This document shows, one piece after another, positions 39,189 through 48,202 of a stretch of DNA of 64,000 nucleotides; positions within the stretch are counted from its first letter, which is position 1; each line of letters begins with the position of its first letter. Source of the DNA: an uncultured Alphaproteobacteria bacterium. GTDB taxonomy: Bacteria > Pseudomonadota > Alphaproteobacteria > RF32 > CAG-239. A program made the translations under genes and the position numbers. The stretch is from assembly GCA_910587405.1 (NCBI GenBank), contig CAJUKS010000002.1:81645-145644 (forward strand), in the 5' to 3' direction. The notes beneath the pieces are model-generated. The model ran no database searches and was not told the origin of the DNA. It saw only the letters and a list, made by a program, of their open reading frames with translations.

Positions 39189-41171
39189 ATGAAAATATCG
39201 GGTAAAATTTGGGCGGTGTGCATGCTGTTGGCCTGCGGCTGCCTTTGGAGTGCCGGCAACGTTTCGGCCAAGGTTTGTTTCGTCGGCGATCCCGACTGTG
39301 CCGGCGGCGCCGACTTCGGCGAGTATGTTGATCCGGCGGCAGACGGCGAACTTTGCAAAAAGGAAGGCTATACGCCCAAAGACGTTTGCCAGGCCGACAT
39401 GACCAAACATATCGTCGGCTATTGTCCGTACAACGCTAATTATGTAATGTGTTGCGGACGCGAATATGCTTACGATGCCTGTGTTTATCCGCTGGTTAAC
39501 GACGGCAAATGCGGCACTCGTTACAAATGCGCCTGCGACAGCAAAAAATTTAAATTCAAACAACAAAGCGCCAGCATTTGCAAAAACGTGGTAAACGGAA
39601 CCCAGTATCAAAACAGTATCGCTTTCGGCGCTTCCTGCGTTTATACCGGTTTCAGCGGCGGGCAGTCCACCGTCGTTTCGCAGTTTACCGAATGTTTGTG
39701 TGACCGCGGCCTGTACCCCAAAACGACCGAAGAGTGTTCCAGCATCGGATCGGCGGCTGCCGGCAATTCCTGCACCGACAGCAACGGCAACGTCTATTAC
39801 AGTACCTGTTTGTGCGGTGACGACTATAAAGTCATCAGCAGCGAATGCAAATACGGAACCGACGCCCGTCAAAAACTGTGCCAGCAGGGAGATGTTTATA
39901 AAGCCAGGGCCTGCTGCGACTGCAACAACGGCACCTACCCTTACGACAACATCGACGACGTTGACAGCGCGGACAGTCCGGTGGCTACTTATGCCAGCTG
40001 CGAAAAAGAAAAATTCTGCACCCGCGGCAGCCGCTATCGCGCCACTTCCTGCAAACGCGGTTATAAAGTAGAGAACGGAAAGTGCATTTTGCTAAGTTGC
40101 GGCGAAGCAGTAAAACAGTTTATTAATGAGAATCCAAGTAAGAAACTGGCTTACGGTGATGCAACCGGTTTAAAAAATCAGAACGCCACCGCTTACATTA
40201 TTGCAGAGAACGTTTCAAGTAATTATCTCTATCGCGGCAAAAGTTATTACGGTGCCCGTTATTTCACTCGTGTACTCGGCGATTCGTTAATGGCTCAATC
40301 ATGTAAAGACAATAATCCGACTCTGACAGCCACTTATTCAAAGTTTGATTCGGCCACAAGTTCAGCCTCTTCTTCCGATAGCAGCATTTATACTTATTTT
40401 TACGATTTAAAGCTTAATTTCACCAACAGCAAATTCACCAGCAACAGCCGTTTTTATGCTTATTTGGTAAATTTACAGGCGAAGGGGATTATTTTTAATG
40501 CACCTTCCACATTCTACTCCTCCATCAGCGGGTATTCGTCTGCACTGGTTCAACCGGTCATTACCGCCGATTACCTTTATCTGAATGCCAGCGGAACTTT
40601 TAATCAATACGATATAAAAATTAATACCGAAATGTATGTCGGCAGCAATTCAACTTTTAATTTGAACCCCGGCATGGGAATTATGGGCAACGGTGCTTTG
40701 CGCGCTCATGTTGTCCGGGTACAAAACAGTTCTACTCTGTATCTGGTAGGTCCAAGCAATGCATCCAATCCAAGTAAAATTTATGTTCATAGAGCTATGC
40801 TGGGAGAAGGGGTAAATGGTTCAAAACTGATTGTTAAACAAAATGCGTGGTATAATATGAAAAATAACCTCACAAACGACAAAGCTTCCGTATGGGTTGG
40901 AAGAGCCGGATCCAAATTCTGTGTTTCCAGTTCTCACGGCGCTTATTATGTAACTGACCTTAACTATCCGGCTTATTCAAACAAATGCCACTGTTGGGTT
41001 GCTCACGCCGGCAAAACAAACCGTGGGTTTGGATATGACAAAAATGTTTCCGATATTACATACAAGGATATCGATGGCAGCACAAGAAACGCTTATGGTG
41101 CCGGACGTGGTCCTGAAAGCAACTATAAGCATGCCCGCTGGGGTAACGACCATGCCGAATGTGGTTATTAA
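39189..41171 (+). CDS. Secreted cysteine-rich protein with composite architecture
   Basis: 660 aa, unrecognised. GGGGAAGGG precedes the ATG. A signal peptide ends near residue 27 (VSAK), although LACG could mimic a lipobox. Residues 28-300 hold about 35 cysteines in repeated short modules (KCACDSKKF, ECLCDRGLYP, TCLCGDDYK, CCDCNNGTYP, CKRGYKVENGKC), so the domain should be heavily disulfide-bonded. From residue about 300 the protein becomes Ser/Asn/Tyr-rich, nearly cysteine-free and beta-solenoid-like. It ends with a small Cys pair region (KCHCW). The base composition drops in GC at this switch (near 40090). Probably a surface or secreted adhesin. Confidence 0.75.
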   Translation: MKISGKIWAVCMLLACGCLWSAGNVSAKVCFVGDPDCAGGADFGEYVDPAADGELCKKEGYTPKDVCQADMTKHIVGYCPYNANYVMCCGREYAYDACVYPLVNDGKCGTRYKCACDSKKFKFKQQSASICKNVVNGTQYQNSIAFGASCVYTGFSGGQSTVVSQFTECLCDRGLYPKTTEECSSIGSAAAGNSCTDSNGNVYYSTCLCGDDYKVISSECKYGTDARQKLCQQGDVYKARACCDCNNGTYPYDNIDDVDSADSPVATYASCEKEKFCTRGSRYRATSCKRGYKVENGKCILLSCGEAVKQFINENPSKKLAYGDATGLKNQNATAYIIAENVSSNYLYRGKSYYGARYFTRVLGDSLMAQSCKDNNPTLTATYSKFDSATSSASSSDSSIYTYFYDLKLNFTNSKFTSNSRFYAYLVNLQAKGIIFNAPSTFYSSISGYSSALVQPVITADYLYLNASGTFNQYDIKINTEMYVGSNSTFNLNPGMGIMGNGALRAHVVRVQNSSTLYLVGPSNASNPSKIYVHRAMLGEGVNGSKLIVKQNAWYNMKNNLTNDKASVWVGRAGSKFCVSSSHGAYYVTDLNYPAYSNKCHCWVAHAGKTNRGFGYDKNVSDITYKDIDGSTRNAYGAGRGPESNYKHARWGNDHAECGY

Positions 41172-41480
41172 TTAATCCCCGCCCGCACCGGGAGGGAAGT
41201 CTTCCGGCGGCAAATCCCCTTTAAGGGCGGGGCCCTCGATACGGGCGGGAAGGAAAGCCTGAAGCTCAAAGTTTTCCTTCCCGCGGATCCCGGGTTTTTG
41301 CCGGGGCAAAGGGGAAAAGTCTCCCGGACTGTAAACGGCCAAGTTTATACCAAATTATTATCTGCAACTATTGAACTAATTAAATGACGAGAGAAAGAGA
41401 CGAGAAGTCAATTCGCCCTCCAAGCTCAAGAAGTGCAGTTTTCAAACAAAAAATTGTTAAACTCTAAAACCCTTTTTTAT
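41172..41480. other. GC-rich palindromic intergenic block, then AT-rich leader
   Basis: From 41178 to about 41335 the sequence is unusually rich in CCCGCCC/GGGCGGG. It can form nested hairpins (CCCGCCCG near 41180 with CGGGCGGG near 41241; GGAAGGAAA near 41250 with TTTTCCTTCC near 41273). The following 140 bp are AT-rich with no Shine-Dalgarno before the next start. No gene is seen. Confidence 0.6.
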
Positions 41481-42704
41481 ATGAAAACAAACAAGTTTAT
41501 GCAATTCATGGCAGCAGCTGTCGTGGTTTGCGGTATGTCGGTACTGACTTCCTGCGAGAAAGACGATTACGAACTCCCGGAAGTTATCGAAAGTGAAGTT
41601 TACGACACCGGCGTTTCCTCGAAGGTAACGGCGGAGTCGGGAACGGAAGGCACCAAACTGAGCTACGAGTCGTGGATCATGGTCAAGGGGATCACCCGCG
41701 CCAACTTCGACAACAAAGTCTCGGTTACTCTCAACAACACGCTGAACAATGTCACTCAGACAGTTGACGTGGTAAACTATGAAATCGGTATCCCTCAAAC
41801 GACGCTGGTATACACTATCGGCGAGAGACATTCAAAAGATTTTGTAACAATCACCGATTCTGTTATGGTCTACAAAGTCAGACTGGAAAATTTTGCCATT
41901 GAATTTCCGCTTACCTATCAGGTCGGATTTTATGACGACGGTATCACCAGGTGCCAGATGCCTTATTATTCGTATGAAAAAATTACGGATAAAGGCGGAA
42001 AACTGGAAGATATGGAAAATCAGACCGAGGAAGGCGTTGTTTATGCGCGAAAGCTTTACAGTCATACGATAGCCGTTTCTTGTAACGGTAAAGAGTACAC
42101 TTTAAAGGCCAGCGTTATTCTGCGTCGTATTATCGGTGAGGAAGGAAAGCCATACCTCGTTAAAAGCGAGCTTGTAGAAACAGGCAAAAGTACCCTTAAC
42201 GACGGAAGCTATACTTCGTGGATTAAAGTAAAACAAACTTGGTCAACCGGTGAAGAAAAAACGGAAGTTTATGAAAGAACGGCATCTCTTCGGCTTGCTG
42301 CCCCGGCAGCAATGGAGTATCAGGTTGTTCCTACACTGAACATCACCGTCAACACCTCCCGTTTGACAAATATGTCGACCCAGGTCATCGACCGTGATGA
42401 TTATATTTATGTTCGTGAAAACATTGGCGAATATAAAATCGACTATTACTATTTTGCTTTAAGCTTTGACGTTTTATGCCAACAAGTCGTTTACGATGAC
42501 GGTATTTTGGTTCAAGAACTTCCTTCTTATCCGATCGACGAAATAAAGTGCGAAGCCTATAATCTGACCTATGCTTTCGAAAGTACGATTGAAGGCCAGA
42601 AGTGTGACGGCTATGATTTCACCCAACCGGTAACTTTGGTTTCGGGTGCATATCAGCAAACGGCAACGGTTTCAGGAATGGTTTACCTCCCCAAACAGTT
42701 GTAG
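41481..42704 (+). CDS. Bacteroidota-like surface lipoprotein
   Basis: 407 aa from ATG 41481. The signal peptide ends in lipobox LTSC with Cys25, followed by EKDD, a K/D/E string like the Bacteroidota lipoprotein surface-export signal. No Shine-Dalgarno is seen; the upstream bases are A/T only, again Bacteroidota-like. The mature part is beta-rich with an internal duplication: SYESWIMVKG / SYTSWIKVKQ, and FYDDGITRCQMPYYSYEKI / VYDDGILVQELPSYPIDEI. Flanked by a GC-rich palindromic block and a strong terminator, it stands alone. Function unknown; probable horizontal acquisition, or less likely an assembly join. Confidence 0.7.
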   Translation: MKTNKFMQFMAAAVVVCGMSVLTSCEKDDYELPEVIESEVYDTGVSSKVTAESGTEGTKLSYESWIMVKGITRANFDNKVSVTLNNTLNNVTQTVDVVNYEIGIPQTTLVYTIGERHSKDFVTITDSVMVYKVRLENFAIEFPLTYQVGFYDDGITRCQMPYYSYEKITDKGGKLEDMENQTEEGVVYARKLYSHTIAVSCNGKEYTLKASVILRRIIGEEGKPYLVKSELVETGKSTLNDGSYTSWIKVKQTWSTGEEKTEVYERTASLRLAAPAAMEYQVVPTLNITVNTSRLTNMSTQVIDRDDYIYVRENIGEYKIDYYYFALSFDVLCQQVVYDDGILVQELPSYPIDEIKCEAYNLTYAFESTIEGQKCDGYDFTQPVTLVSGAYQQTATVSGMVYLPKQL

Positions 42705-42726
42705 TAACAGCGCTTTGAATCGAAAA

Positions 42727-42758
42727 ACGCCGCCCCTTAAAAAGGGCGGTGTTTTTTT
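42727..42758 (+). terminator. Terminator of the lipoprotein gene
   Basis: CGCCGCCCC / GGGCGGTG hairpin with seven T, 22 nt past the stop. Confidence 0.9.
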
Positions 42759-42858
42759 GTAACATTTTGTAACAAGATGTTAAGAGATTTTTGAGAAAAA
42801 ATATGATATATATGCGCACAGATTACGTTTTTTCAACTAAATACGAGGATTTTTTAGC

Positions 42859-43884
42859 ATGGCTAAAATTAAAGTTGCCGTTATCGGCGCCGGAATGATG
42901 GGCAAAAACCACCTGAAAACTTACAAATCGCTGCCGAACGTCGAGTTGGTCGGCGTTTATGACATTTTTCCGGAAGCCGCGCAAAAAGCTGCCGAAATGT
43001 TCGGAATCAAAGCTTTTGCCAGCATGGAAGAAGTTGCCAAGAAAGTTGACGCCGTCAGCGTCGTCACCACTTCGGTCACTCATGCCGACGTCGGCGAATT
43101 TTTCCTCAACAAAGGGATTCACTGCATGATGGAAAAACCGCTGGCAACCTCTGAAGAGGGTTGTCTGCGCCTGATCAACGCCGCCAAGAAAAACAACGTT
43201 ACCTTGTTGGTGGGGCATATCGAAAGATTTAATCCGGCAGTGGAACAAATGGGCAAAATCCTTTCCGACACTTCCAAAATCCGCTCGCTGACCGCTCAAA
43301 GAATGTCGGCCGCCTCGGGCCGCATTACCGACGTTGACGTCGCAATGGACCTCATGATTCACGATGTGGAAGTTATTCAGTCGCTGGTACGCTCACCGGT
43401 GATTAACGTTCAGGCCGCCGCGGTCAAAACCTCCGATCATCCGGAAGGAAAAGACTATATCACCGCAGTGTTGGAATTTGCCAACGGCGTTACCGCCAAC
43501 ATCACCGCCAGCCGCATCACTCAGGCCCGGGTCCGCACTTTGACGGTTACCACCGATACCAACTACATTGATATGGATTTCATCGGCCAGAGCATTAACG
43601 TTCATTCTCAGGGACGGATGCCGTATGTCAATCAGGAAAATATTCCCGAATGGATGAACTACGGCCTTAAAGGCAGTGTCGAACAATTGTTTATTCCCAG
43701 CAATCAGCCGTTGACCGCCGAACTGAATCACTTTATCAGCTGTATCAACGGTGAAGCCACCCCGCGTATCAGCGGTGAAAATGCGCTGGACGCCTTAAAA
43801 GTCATTTGGGCGGTCGAAGACAAGCTTGGTCTGCTGGTCCGCGACGACAACAGCGTTAAAGTCAAATCATCCGCCGCTGCCTAA
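42859..43884 (+). CDS. Gfo/Idh/MocA-family oxidoreductase
   Basis: 341 aa. The N-terminal Rossmann domain has GAGMMGKNH at residues 10-18, and the family EKP motif lies in MMEKPLATS (near residue 95). GHIERFNPAV begins the C-terminal alpha/beta domain, which has the HDVE catalytic-region motif (MDLMIHDVEVIQSL). NAD(P)-dependent sugar or UDP-sugar dehydrogenase activity is likely. The GHIERFNPA sequence resembles UDP-N-acetylglucosamine 3-dehydrogenases used for surface sugars, but no sugar genes are nearby. It is followed 5 nt later by truA. Confidence 0.85.
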   Translation: MAKIKVAVIGAGMMGKNHLKTYKSLPNVELVGVYDIFPEAAQKAAEMFGIKAFASMEEVAKKVDAVSVVTTSVTHADVGEFFLNKGIHCMMEKPLATSEEGCLRLINAAKKNNVTLLVGHIERFNPAVEQMGKILSDTSKIRSLTAQRMSAASGRITDVDVAMDLMIHDVEVIQSLVRSPVINVQAAAVKTSDHPEGKDYITAVLEFANGVTANITASRITQARVRTLTVTTDTNYIDMDFIGQSINVHSQGRMPYVNQENIPEWMNYGLKGSVEQLFIPSNQPLTAELNHFISCINGEATPRISGENALDALKVIWAVEDKLGLLVRDDNSVKVKSSAAA

Positions 43885-43889
43885 GTCTG

Positions 43890-44636
43890 ATGGTGCAACG
43901 CTACAAGATTGTGGTCGAATATGACGGCACTGACCTGCTCGGCTGGCAAAAACAGCTTGACGGACCGAGTGTGCAGGAATTTCTGGAAAAGGCAATCGAC
44001 GCTTTCGTTCAGGAAAAAGTTGAAGTTTACGGCGCCGGCCGTACCGACGCCGGCGTTCATGCTTTGGCTCAGGTCGCCCATTTTGACCTCAATCGCGAAG
44101 TTGACCCGTTTCGTTTGCGCGAGGCGATGAACGCCCATCTCCGCAATATGGAAGCGCCGGCGGCCGTAATCGATGCAACTCCGGCCGACAATTCGTTTCA
44201 TGCCCGCTATTCCGCCGTCGGTCGCGCTTATCTTTACAAAATTACCAACCGTCGGGCACCCCTGGTGTTGGAAAAAAACCGCAGTTGGCCGGTGGCGGTG
44301 CCGCTTGACGTTGAAAAAATGCGCCAAGGCGCCGAATTTCTGCTCGGTCATCACGATTTCACATCTTTCCGCGCCGTCAAATGTCAGGCCAAGTCACCGC
44401 TGAAGACGCTGGACCGTCTTGATATTCGTCGCGACGGCGAAAATATCGTTTTTGAGGTGGAAGCGCGCTCGTTTCTGCATCATCAGGTACGCAACATGGT
44501 GGGCACGCTCAAAATGGTCGGCGACGGCCATCTGCCGCCCGAAGCGATAAAAGACATTCTCGAAGCCCGCGACCGCCGCACCGCCGGCCCCACCGCTCCC
44601 GCATGCGGTCTTTATTTAAGCAAAATTATGTATTAA
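43890..44636 (+). CDS. truA: tRNA pseudouridine(38-40) synthase
   Basis: 248 aa, family length. The catalytic Asp lies in GAGRTDAGVHALAQ (near residue 52). YDGTDLLGWQ, DNSFHARYSAVGRAYLYKI and SFLHHQVRNMVGTL are all TruA signatures. It modifies the anticodon-arm positions 38-40 of many tRNAs. It is probably cotranscribed with the upstream oxidoreductase. Confidence 0.97.
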   Translation: MVQRYKIVVEYDGTDLLGWQKQLDGPSVQEFLEKAIDAFVQEKVEVYGAGRTDAGVHALAQVAHFDLNREVDPFRLREAMNAHLRNMEAPAAVIDATPADNSFHARYSAVGRAYLYKITNRRAPLVLEKNRSWPVAVPLDVEKMRQGAEFLLGHHDFTSFRAVKCQAKSPLKTLDRLDIRRDGENIVFEVEARSFLHHQVRNMVGTLKMVGDGHLPPEAIKDILEARDRRTAGPTAPACGLYLSKIMY

Positions 44637-44655
44637 ACTTTGAGCAAAAATACAG

Positions 44656-44683
44656 TTGTTTTTTTTACATCCTCCGTTATACT
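44656..44683 (+). promoter_or_regulatory. Likely promoter of the hydrogenase operon
   Basis: TTGTTT (44656-44661), a 16-bp spacer, TATACT (44678-44683), about 40 bp before the first gene of the operon. A strong AAAGGGAG ribosome site follows at 44704-44711. Confidence 0.55.
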
Positions 44684-44721
44684 TTTCGTTATAGACTTTT
44701 CCAAAAGGGAGACAATGTGCG

Positions 44722-44964
44722 ATGGCACACATTATTAAAGTATGTATGGGCAGCTCCTGCTTTGCTCGGGGAAACGCCAAGAACCTCCAGCTGATTCAAA
44801 ATTTTCTGGAACAAAACAACATTGAAGCCGAAATTGAGCTGACCGGCCTGCGCTGCTGCAATCAATGCTCGATCGGCCCCAACATTACCATCGACGACAC
44901 CGAATACCATTATATAGACAGCGGCTCGCTGCTGGATATTTTGGAAAAAAAATTTCTTAAGTAA
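44722..44964 (+). CDS. Thioredoxin-like [2Fe-2S] ferredoxin
   Basis: 80 aa. The NuoE-C-terminal-like ferredoxin fold has cysteines in VCMGSSCFARG (C-x4-C) and RCCNQCSIGPN. This is the layout of small ferredoxins that accompany sensory and bifurcating [FeFe] hydrogenases. It is the first gene of the operon, 21 nt before the sensory hydrogenase. It probably passes electrons to it. It corresponds in position to the first gene of the clostridial hfs operon. Confidence 0.85.
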   Translation: MAHIIKVCMGSSCFARGNAKNLQLIQNFLEQNNIEAEIELTGLRCCNQCSIGPNITIDDTEYHYIDSGSLLDILEKKFLK

Positions 44965-44985
44965 CTGCTTTTTTAGGACAATGCG

Positions 44986-46749
44986 ATGTCTGACCGCGAA
45001 TACCCCTTATATACAATAAAAAACAACTGCATGGACTGTTACAAATGCGTCCGCCGCTGCCCGGTCAAAGCGATTAAGATCGAAGACAGCAGCGCTCAGA
45101 TCGTTCCCGATTTGTGCATTGCCTGCGGCACCTGCTACCGGGTTTGTCCGGCCAAGGCCAAACAGCCGCGCAACGATCTGATCCGCGCCCGTCACCTCAT
45201 CGATTCGGGCAAAGACGTTTACGTATCGCTGGCGCCGTCGTGGATTACAGAATTTGAGGGATTGCCGGCCGAAAAAATGATTGCCGCACTGCGACGGCTC
45301 GGCTTCCGCGGCGTAGGCGAAACCGCTGCCGGCGCCGAAGAAGTTTCGTCAAACATCGCCAAACTGCTGGAACAAAAAGAATCGGGGCTGATGATCTCGA
45401 CCGCCTGTCCTTCGGTGGTGGAATATATTAAAAAATATCTGCCGGAAATGACACCTTTTCTGACTCCGCTTTCTTCTCCGCTGCTGGCGCATTGTCGCAT
45501 GTTGAAAGACCGACTGGGACCGGAGATCGAAGTGGTATTCGTCGGTCCCTGCATTGCCAAAAAGCTCGAAGCCGACGCTCATCCGGACCTTTTAAGCCTG
45601 AGTCTCAGTTTTGCCGACATCCGCCAGTGGTTTAAAGATGCCGGAATTGTCCCCGAAGAAATCCGTACCAGCGTTTACGACCAATTTACAATGGTAAAAG
45701 CGCAGGAAGGCACCGCCTACCCGATTGAAGGCGGCATGATCGAAACCCTTAAACCCTATTCATCGGCACAGAAAGCCTATATGATGCAAATTTCGGGAAT
45801 CCAGAACATCAAACGCGAGTTGGCCGAACTCAACCCCGCCGACACCGATCGTCCGGTGTTTGTCGAATGTTTGGCCTGTCACGGCGGCTGCGTTTCCGGC
45901 CCTTGCATTACCAACCGCAAACCCGGTTTCAGCAAACGGATTGATATCCTCAAACAAAGCGCTTTCACCGACCTGGCCGGAAAAAGAACGCCGCAAACCG
46001 ACATTGCCCAGCAATACGGCAGTCAGCTGACACCGGCGCACGAATTTACGGAAACGGAAATCCGCAAAGCCCTGACCGTGATCGGCAAATACGGGGTTGA
46101 AGACGAATTAAACTGCGGCGGCTGCGGCTACGACACCTGTCGCAATTTTGCCAAAGCGATGCTGGCCGGCAAAGCGGAACCGGAAATGTGCGTTTCCAAC
46201 ATGAAACAACAGGCTCAGCGCAAGGCCAACGCCCTGCTGCGCTGCATTCCGTCGCCGATTGTGATCGCCGACAGCGACCTCGGCATTATCGAATACAATG
46301 ACAAGTTTGTCGAAACTTTCTGGTCCGAAGAAGAACACGGCGAAATTTACGACCGTAACAATCTGCACGGCGCCAACCTGCGCGACTTTATCGGCTTTAC
46401 CAACCTGTTTGCCGCTTCGCTGGATTTGGAACAGGACATCCGCCGCGAACATATCCGCTTTAACGACCGCCTGTTCGATGTCGTGGTCTTCAATATAGAC
46501 AAGAAACAAATCGTCGGCGGCATTATCCAAGACGTTACCAAAATGGAAATGAAAAAAGAGCGCATTGCCGCCAAAGCCAAAGACGTGATTAAAAAGAATC
46601 TGGCCACCGTTCAGCAGATTGCCTGCACCCTCGGCGAACATATGGCCGAAACCGAGATTTTGCTGCGTTCGATTGCCGAAGACTATGCCGGCGGCGAATC
46701 GGAAAGCAGCGTTGAAAAGCCGATCAAATCGTACGGGGACAAGCAATGA
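44986..46749 (+). CDS. Sensory [FeFe] hydrogenase with PAS domain
   Basis: 587 aa. Residues 15-54 hold two [4Fe-4S] motifs (CMDCYKCVRRCP, CIACGTCYRVCP). The H-cluster domain covers about 75-370 with L1 STACPSVVEY (ligand Cys141), L2 FVGPCIAKK and L3 ECLACHGGCVSGPC. In catalytic enzymes L1 is TSCCP; here the first Cys, the proton relay, is Ala, which fits a sensor with low turnover. A further Fe-S domain follows (CGGCGYDTCRNFAKAM), then a PAS domain (about 415-530) and a helical tail. It overlaps the phosphatase gene by ATGA, so it probably senses H2 or redox state and controls that phosphatase. This matches HfsB-like / group C hydrogenases. Confidence 0.9.
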   Translation: MSDREYPLYTIKNNCMDCYKCVRRCPVKAIKIEDSSAQIVPDLCIACGTCYRVCPAKAKQPRNDLIRARHLIDSGKDVYVSLAPSWITEFEGLPAEKMIAALRRLGFRGVGETAAGAEEVSSNIAKLLEQKESGLMISTACPSVVEYIKKYLPEMTPFLTPLSSPLLAHCRMLKDRLGPEIEVVFVGPCIAKKLEADAHPDLLSLSLSFADIRQWFKDAGIVPEEIRTSVYDQFTMVKAQEGTAYPIEGGMIETLKPYSSAQKAYMMQISGIQNIKRELAELNPADTDRPVFVECLACHGGCVSGPCITNRKPGFSKRIDILKQSAFTDLAGKRTPQTDIAQQYGSQLTPAHEFTETEIRKALTVIGKYGVEDELNCGGCGYDTCRNFAKAMLAGKAEPEMCVSNMKQQAQRKANALLRCIPSPIVIADSDLGIIEYNDKFVETFWSEEEHGEIYDRNNLHGANLRDFIGFTNLFAASLDLEQDIRREHIRFNDRLFDVVVFNIDKKQIVGGIIQDVTKMEMKKERIAAKAKDVIKKNLATVQQIACTLGEHMAETEILLRSIAEDYAGGESESSVEKPIKSYGDKQ

Positions 46750-47921
46750 ACAATTCCCTGTTTATCGACATCGGCGCTTATCAAAAACAAAAAGACGGCG
46801 AAGACTGTTTCGGCGATACCATTTATTCGAAAAAAATCCCGGAAGAACGCCGGGTGATCAGCGTGCTTTCCGACGGTCTCGGCAGCGGCGTCAAAGCCAA
46901 CATTCTGTCTTCGATGACCACTCGGATGGCAATGAAATTTATGGAAGACAACACCGATTTGCTGCGTTCTTCCGAAATTATGATGGATGCGCTGCCGATC
47001 TGTCAGATCCGCAAGATCAGCTATGCAACTTTTTCGATCGTCGACAGCGAGTTGGAAGGCAAAACCCGCATTTTCGAAATGGACAACCCGCGTTATATTT
47101 TCATTCGCGGCAACAAACAACTGGCGATTAAGGGACGCGAATTTTCGTCGCCCAAATGGAAAGAACGCACCATCGGCGTTTCGCAAATCACCACGCAGCC
47201 CGAAGACCGGATTATTCTAATGTCGGACGGGGTTACCCAAGCCGGACTCGGCAACAAGAAATATCCCCTCGGCTGGGGGCGTCAGGGCTGTATTGACTTC
47301 GTTTTGAAAGAAATCGAAAAAGACCCTTACATGTCTTCGCAAACCCTGGCGCAAAAAATTGTCGAAGAAGCCTTGACCAAAGAAATCGACCACAAAGCCG
47401 GCGATGACATCAGCTGCGTCTGCATCTATTTTCGAACTCCGCGCAAGCTGCTGGTGCTAACCGGTCCGCCGTTTGACGAAGACAAAGACCGCGAGTTTGC
47501 CGAATTGGTTTCGACCTATGACGGCAAAATCGCCATTTGCGGCGGCACCACCGCCAACATTATTGAGCGAGAATTATGCCTGAAATGCGAGATTGACAAA
47601 ACCAGTTTTGACGTTAATATTCCGATGGCTTCTCTCATGGAAGGAATCGATCTGGTAACGGAAGGCATTTTAACCTTGACCGACGTGTATCGTATGTTAA
47701 AAGAGGGTATTGACAGAAAACCCAACGTCGCATCGGTCCGACTGGTCAATCTGCTGCTCGGCAGCGACCGCATCGATTTTGTGGTCGGCACCAAAATCAA
47801 TGTTGCCCATCAGGATCCGAGCCTGCCGATGGAACTTGAGATAAGACGCAACATTGTCAAAAAGATTTTCAGGCTGCTGCAAAGCCAGTACCTGAAAGAA
47901 ATTTCGGTCAGATACTTATAG
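46746..47921 (+). CDS. SpoIIE/PP2C-type serine phosphatase
   Basis: 391 aa. The N-terminal PP2C domain (about 1-225) retains metal-binding acidic residues: SVLSDGLGSGVKA, LMSDGVTQAG and GDDISCVCI. The C-terminal 160 residues form an alpha/beta domain (LVLTGPPFDEDKD, AICGGTTANIIERE) seen in phosphatases attached to hydrogenase operons (HfsC type). It is coupled to the sensory hydrogenase. It should dephosphorylate a Ser/Thr-phosphoprotein such as an anti-sigma-factor antagonist; no STAS partner is in the window. Confidence 0.88.
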   Translation: MNNSLFIDIGAYQKQKDGEDCFGDTIYSKKIPEERRVISVLSDGLGSGVKANILSSMTTRMAMKFMEDNTDLLRSSEIMMDALPICQIRKISYATFSIVDSELEGKTRIFEMDNPRYIFIRGNKQLAIKGREFSSPKWKERTIGVSQITTQPEDRIILMSDGVTQAGLGNKKYPLGWGRQGCIDFVLKEIEKDPYMSSQTLAQKIVEEALTKEIDHKAGDDISCVCIYFRTPRKLLVLTGPPFDEDKDREFAELVSTYDGKIAICGGTTANIIERELCLKCEIDKTSFDVNIPMASLMEGIDLVTEGILTLTDVYRMLKEGIDRKPNVASVRLVNLLLGSDRIDFVVGTKINVAHQDPSLPMELEIRRNIVKKIFRLLQSQYLKEISVRYL

Positions 47922-47935
47922 TAAAGGAACATATT

Positions 47936-48202
47936 ATGGAAAAAATCAGAGTAAAAATCTGCTGCGGAACCTCCTGTTTTGTAATGGGCGCAGCCCAAAT
48001 CCAGGTTCTCGAATTTGCCCCTCCGGCCGATATTGCCGACAAAATCGTGATTGAAGAAGCTCGTTGCATGAACTATTGCAAAAACACCACCGCCAAATAT
48101 AACCGCGGACCGTTTGTTCTGGTCAACGACGAACTGGTCGAAGAAGCCAATTTTGAAAAAGTTGTAAACAAAATCAGAGAAAAATTGAATCAGGAAGACT
48201 AA
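47936..48202 (+). CDS. Second thioredoxin-like [2Fe-2S] ferredoxin
   Basis: 88 aa. Cysteines lie in ICCGTSCFVMG and ARCMNYCKN, with the same C-x4-C and C-x3-C spacing as the first ferredoxin but little other identity. AAGGA precedes it. The stop shares a base with the start of the catalytic hydrogenase (TAATG), suggesting it is that enzyme's direct electron partner. Confidence 0.85.
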   Translation: MEKIRVKICCGTSCFVMGAAQIQVLEFAPPADIADKIVIEEARCMNYCKNTTAKYNRGPFVLVNDELVEEANFEKVVNKIREKLNQED

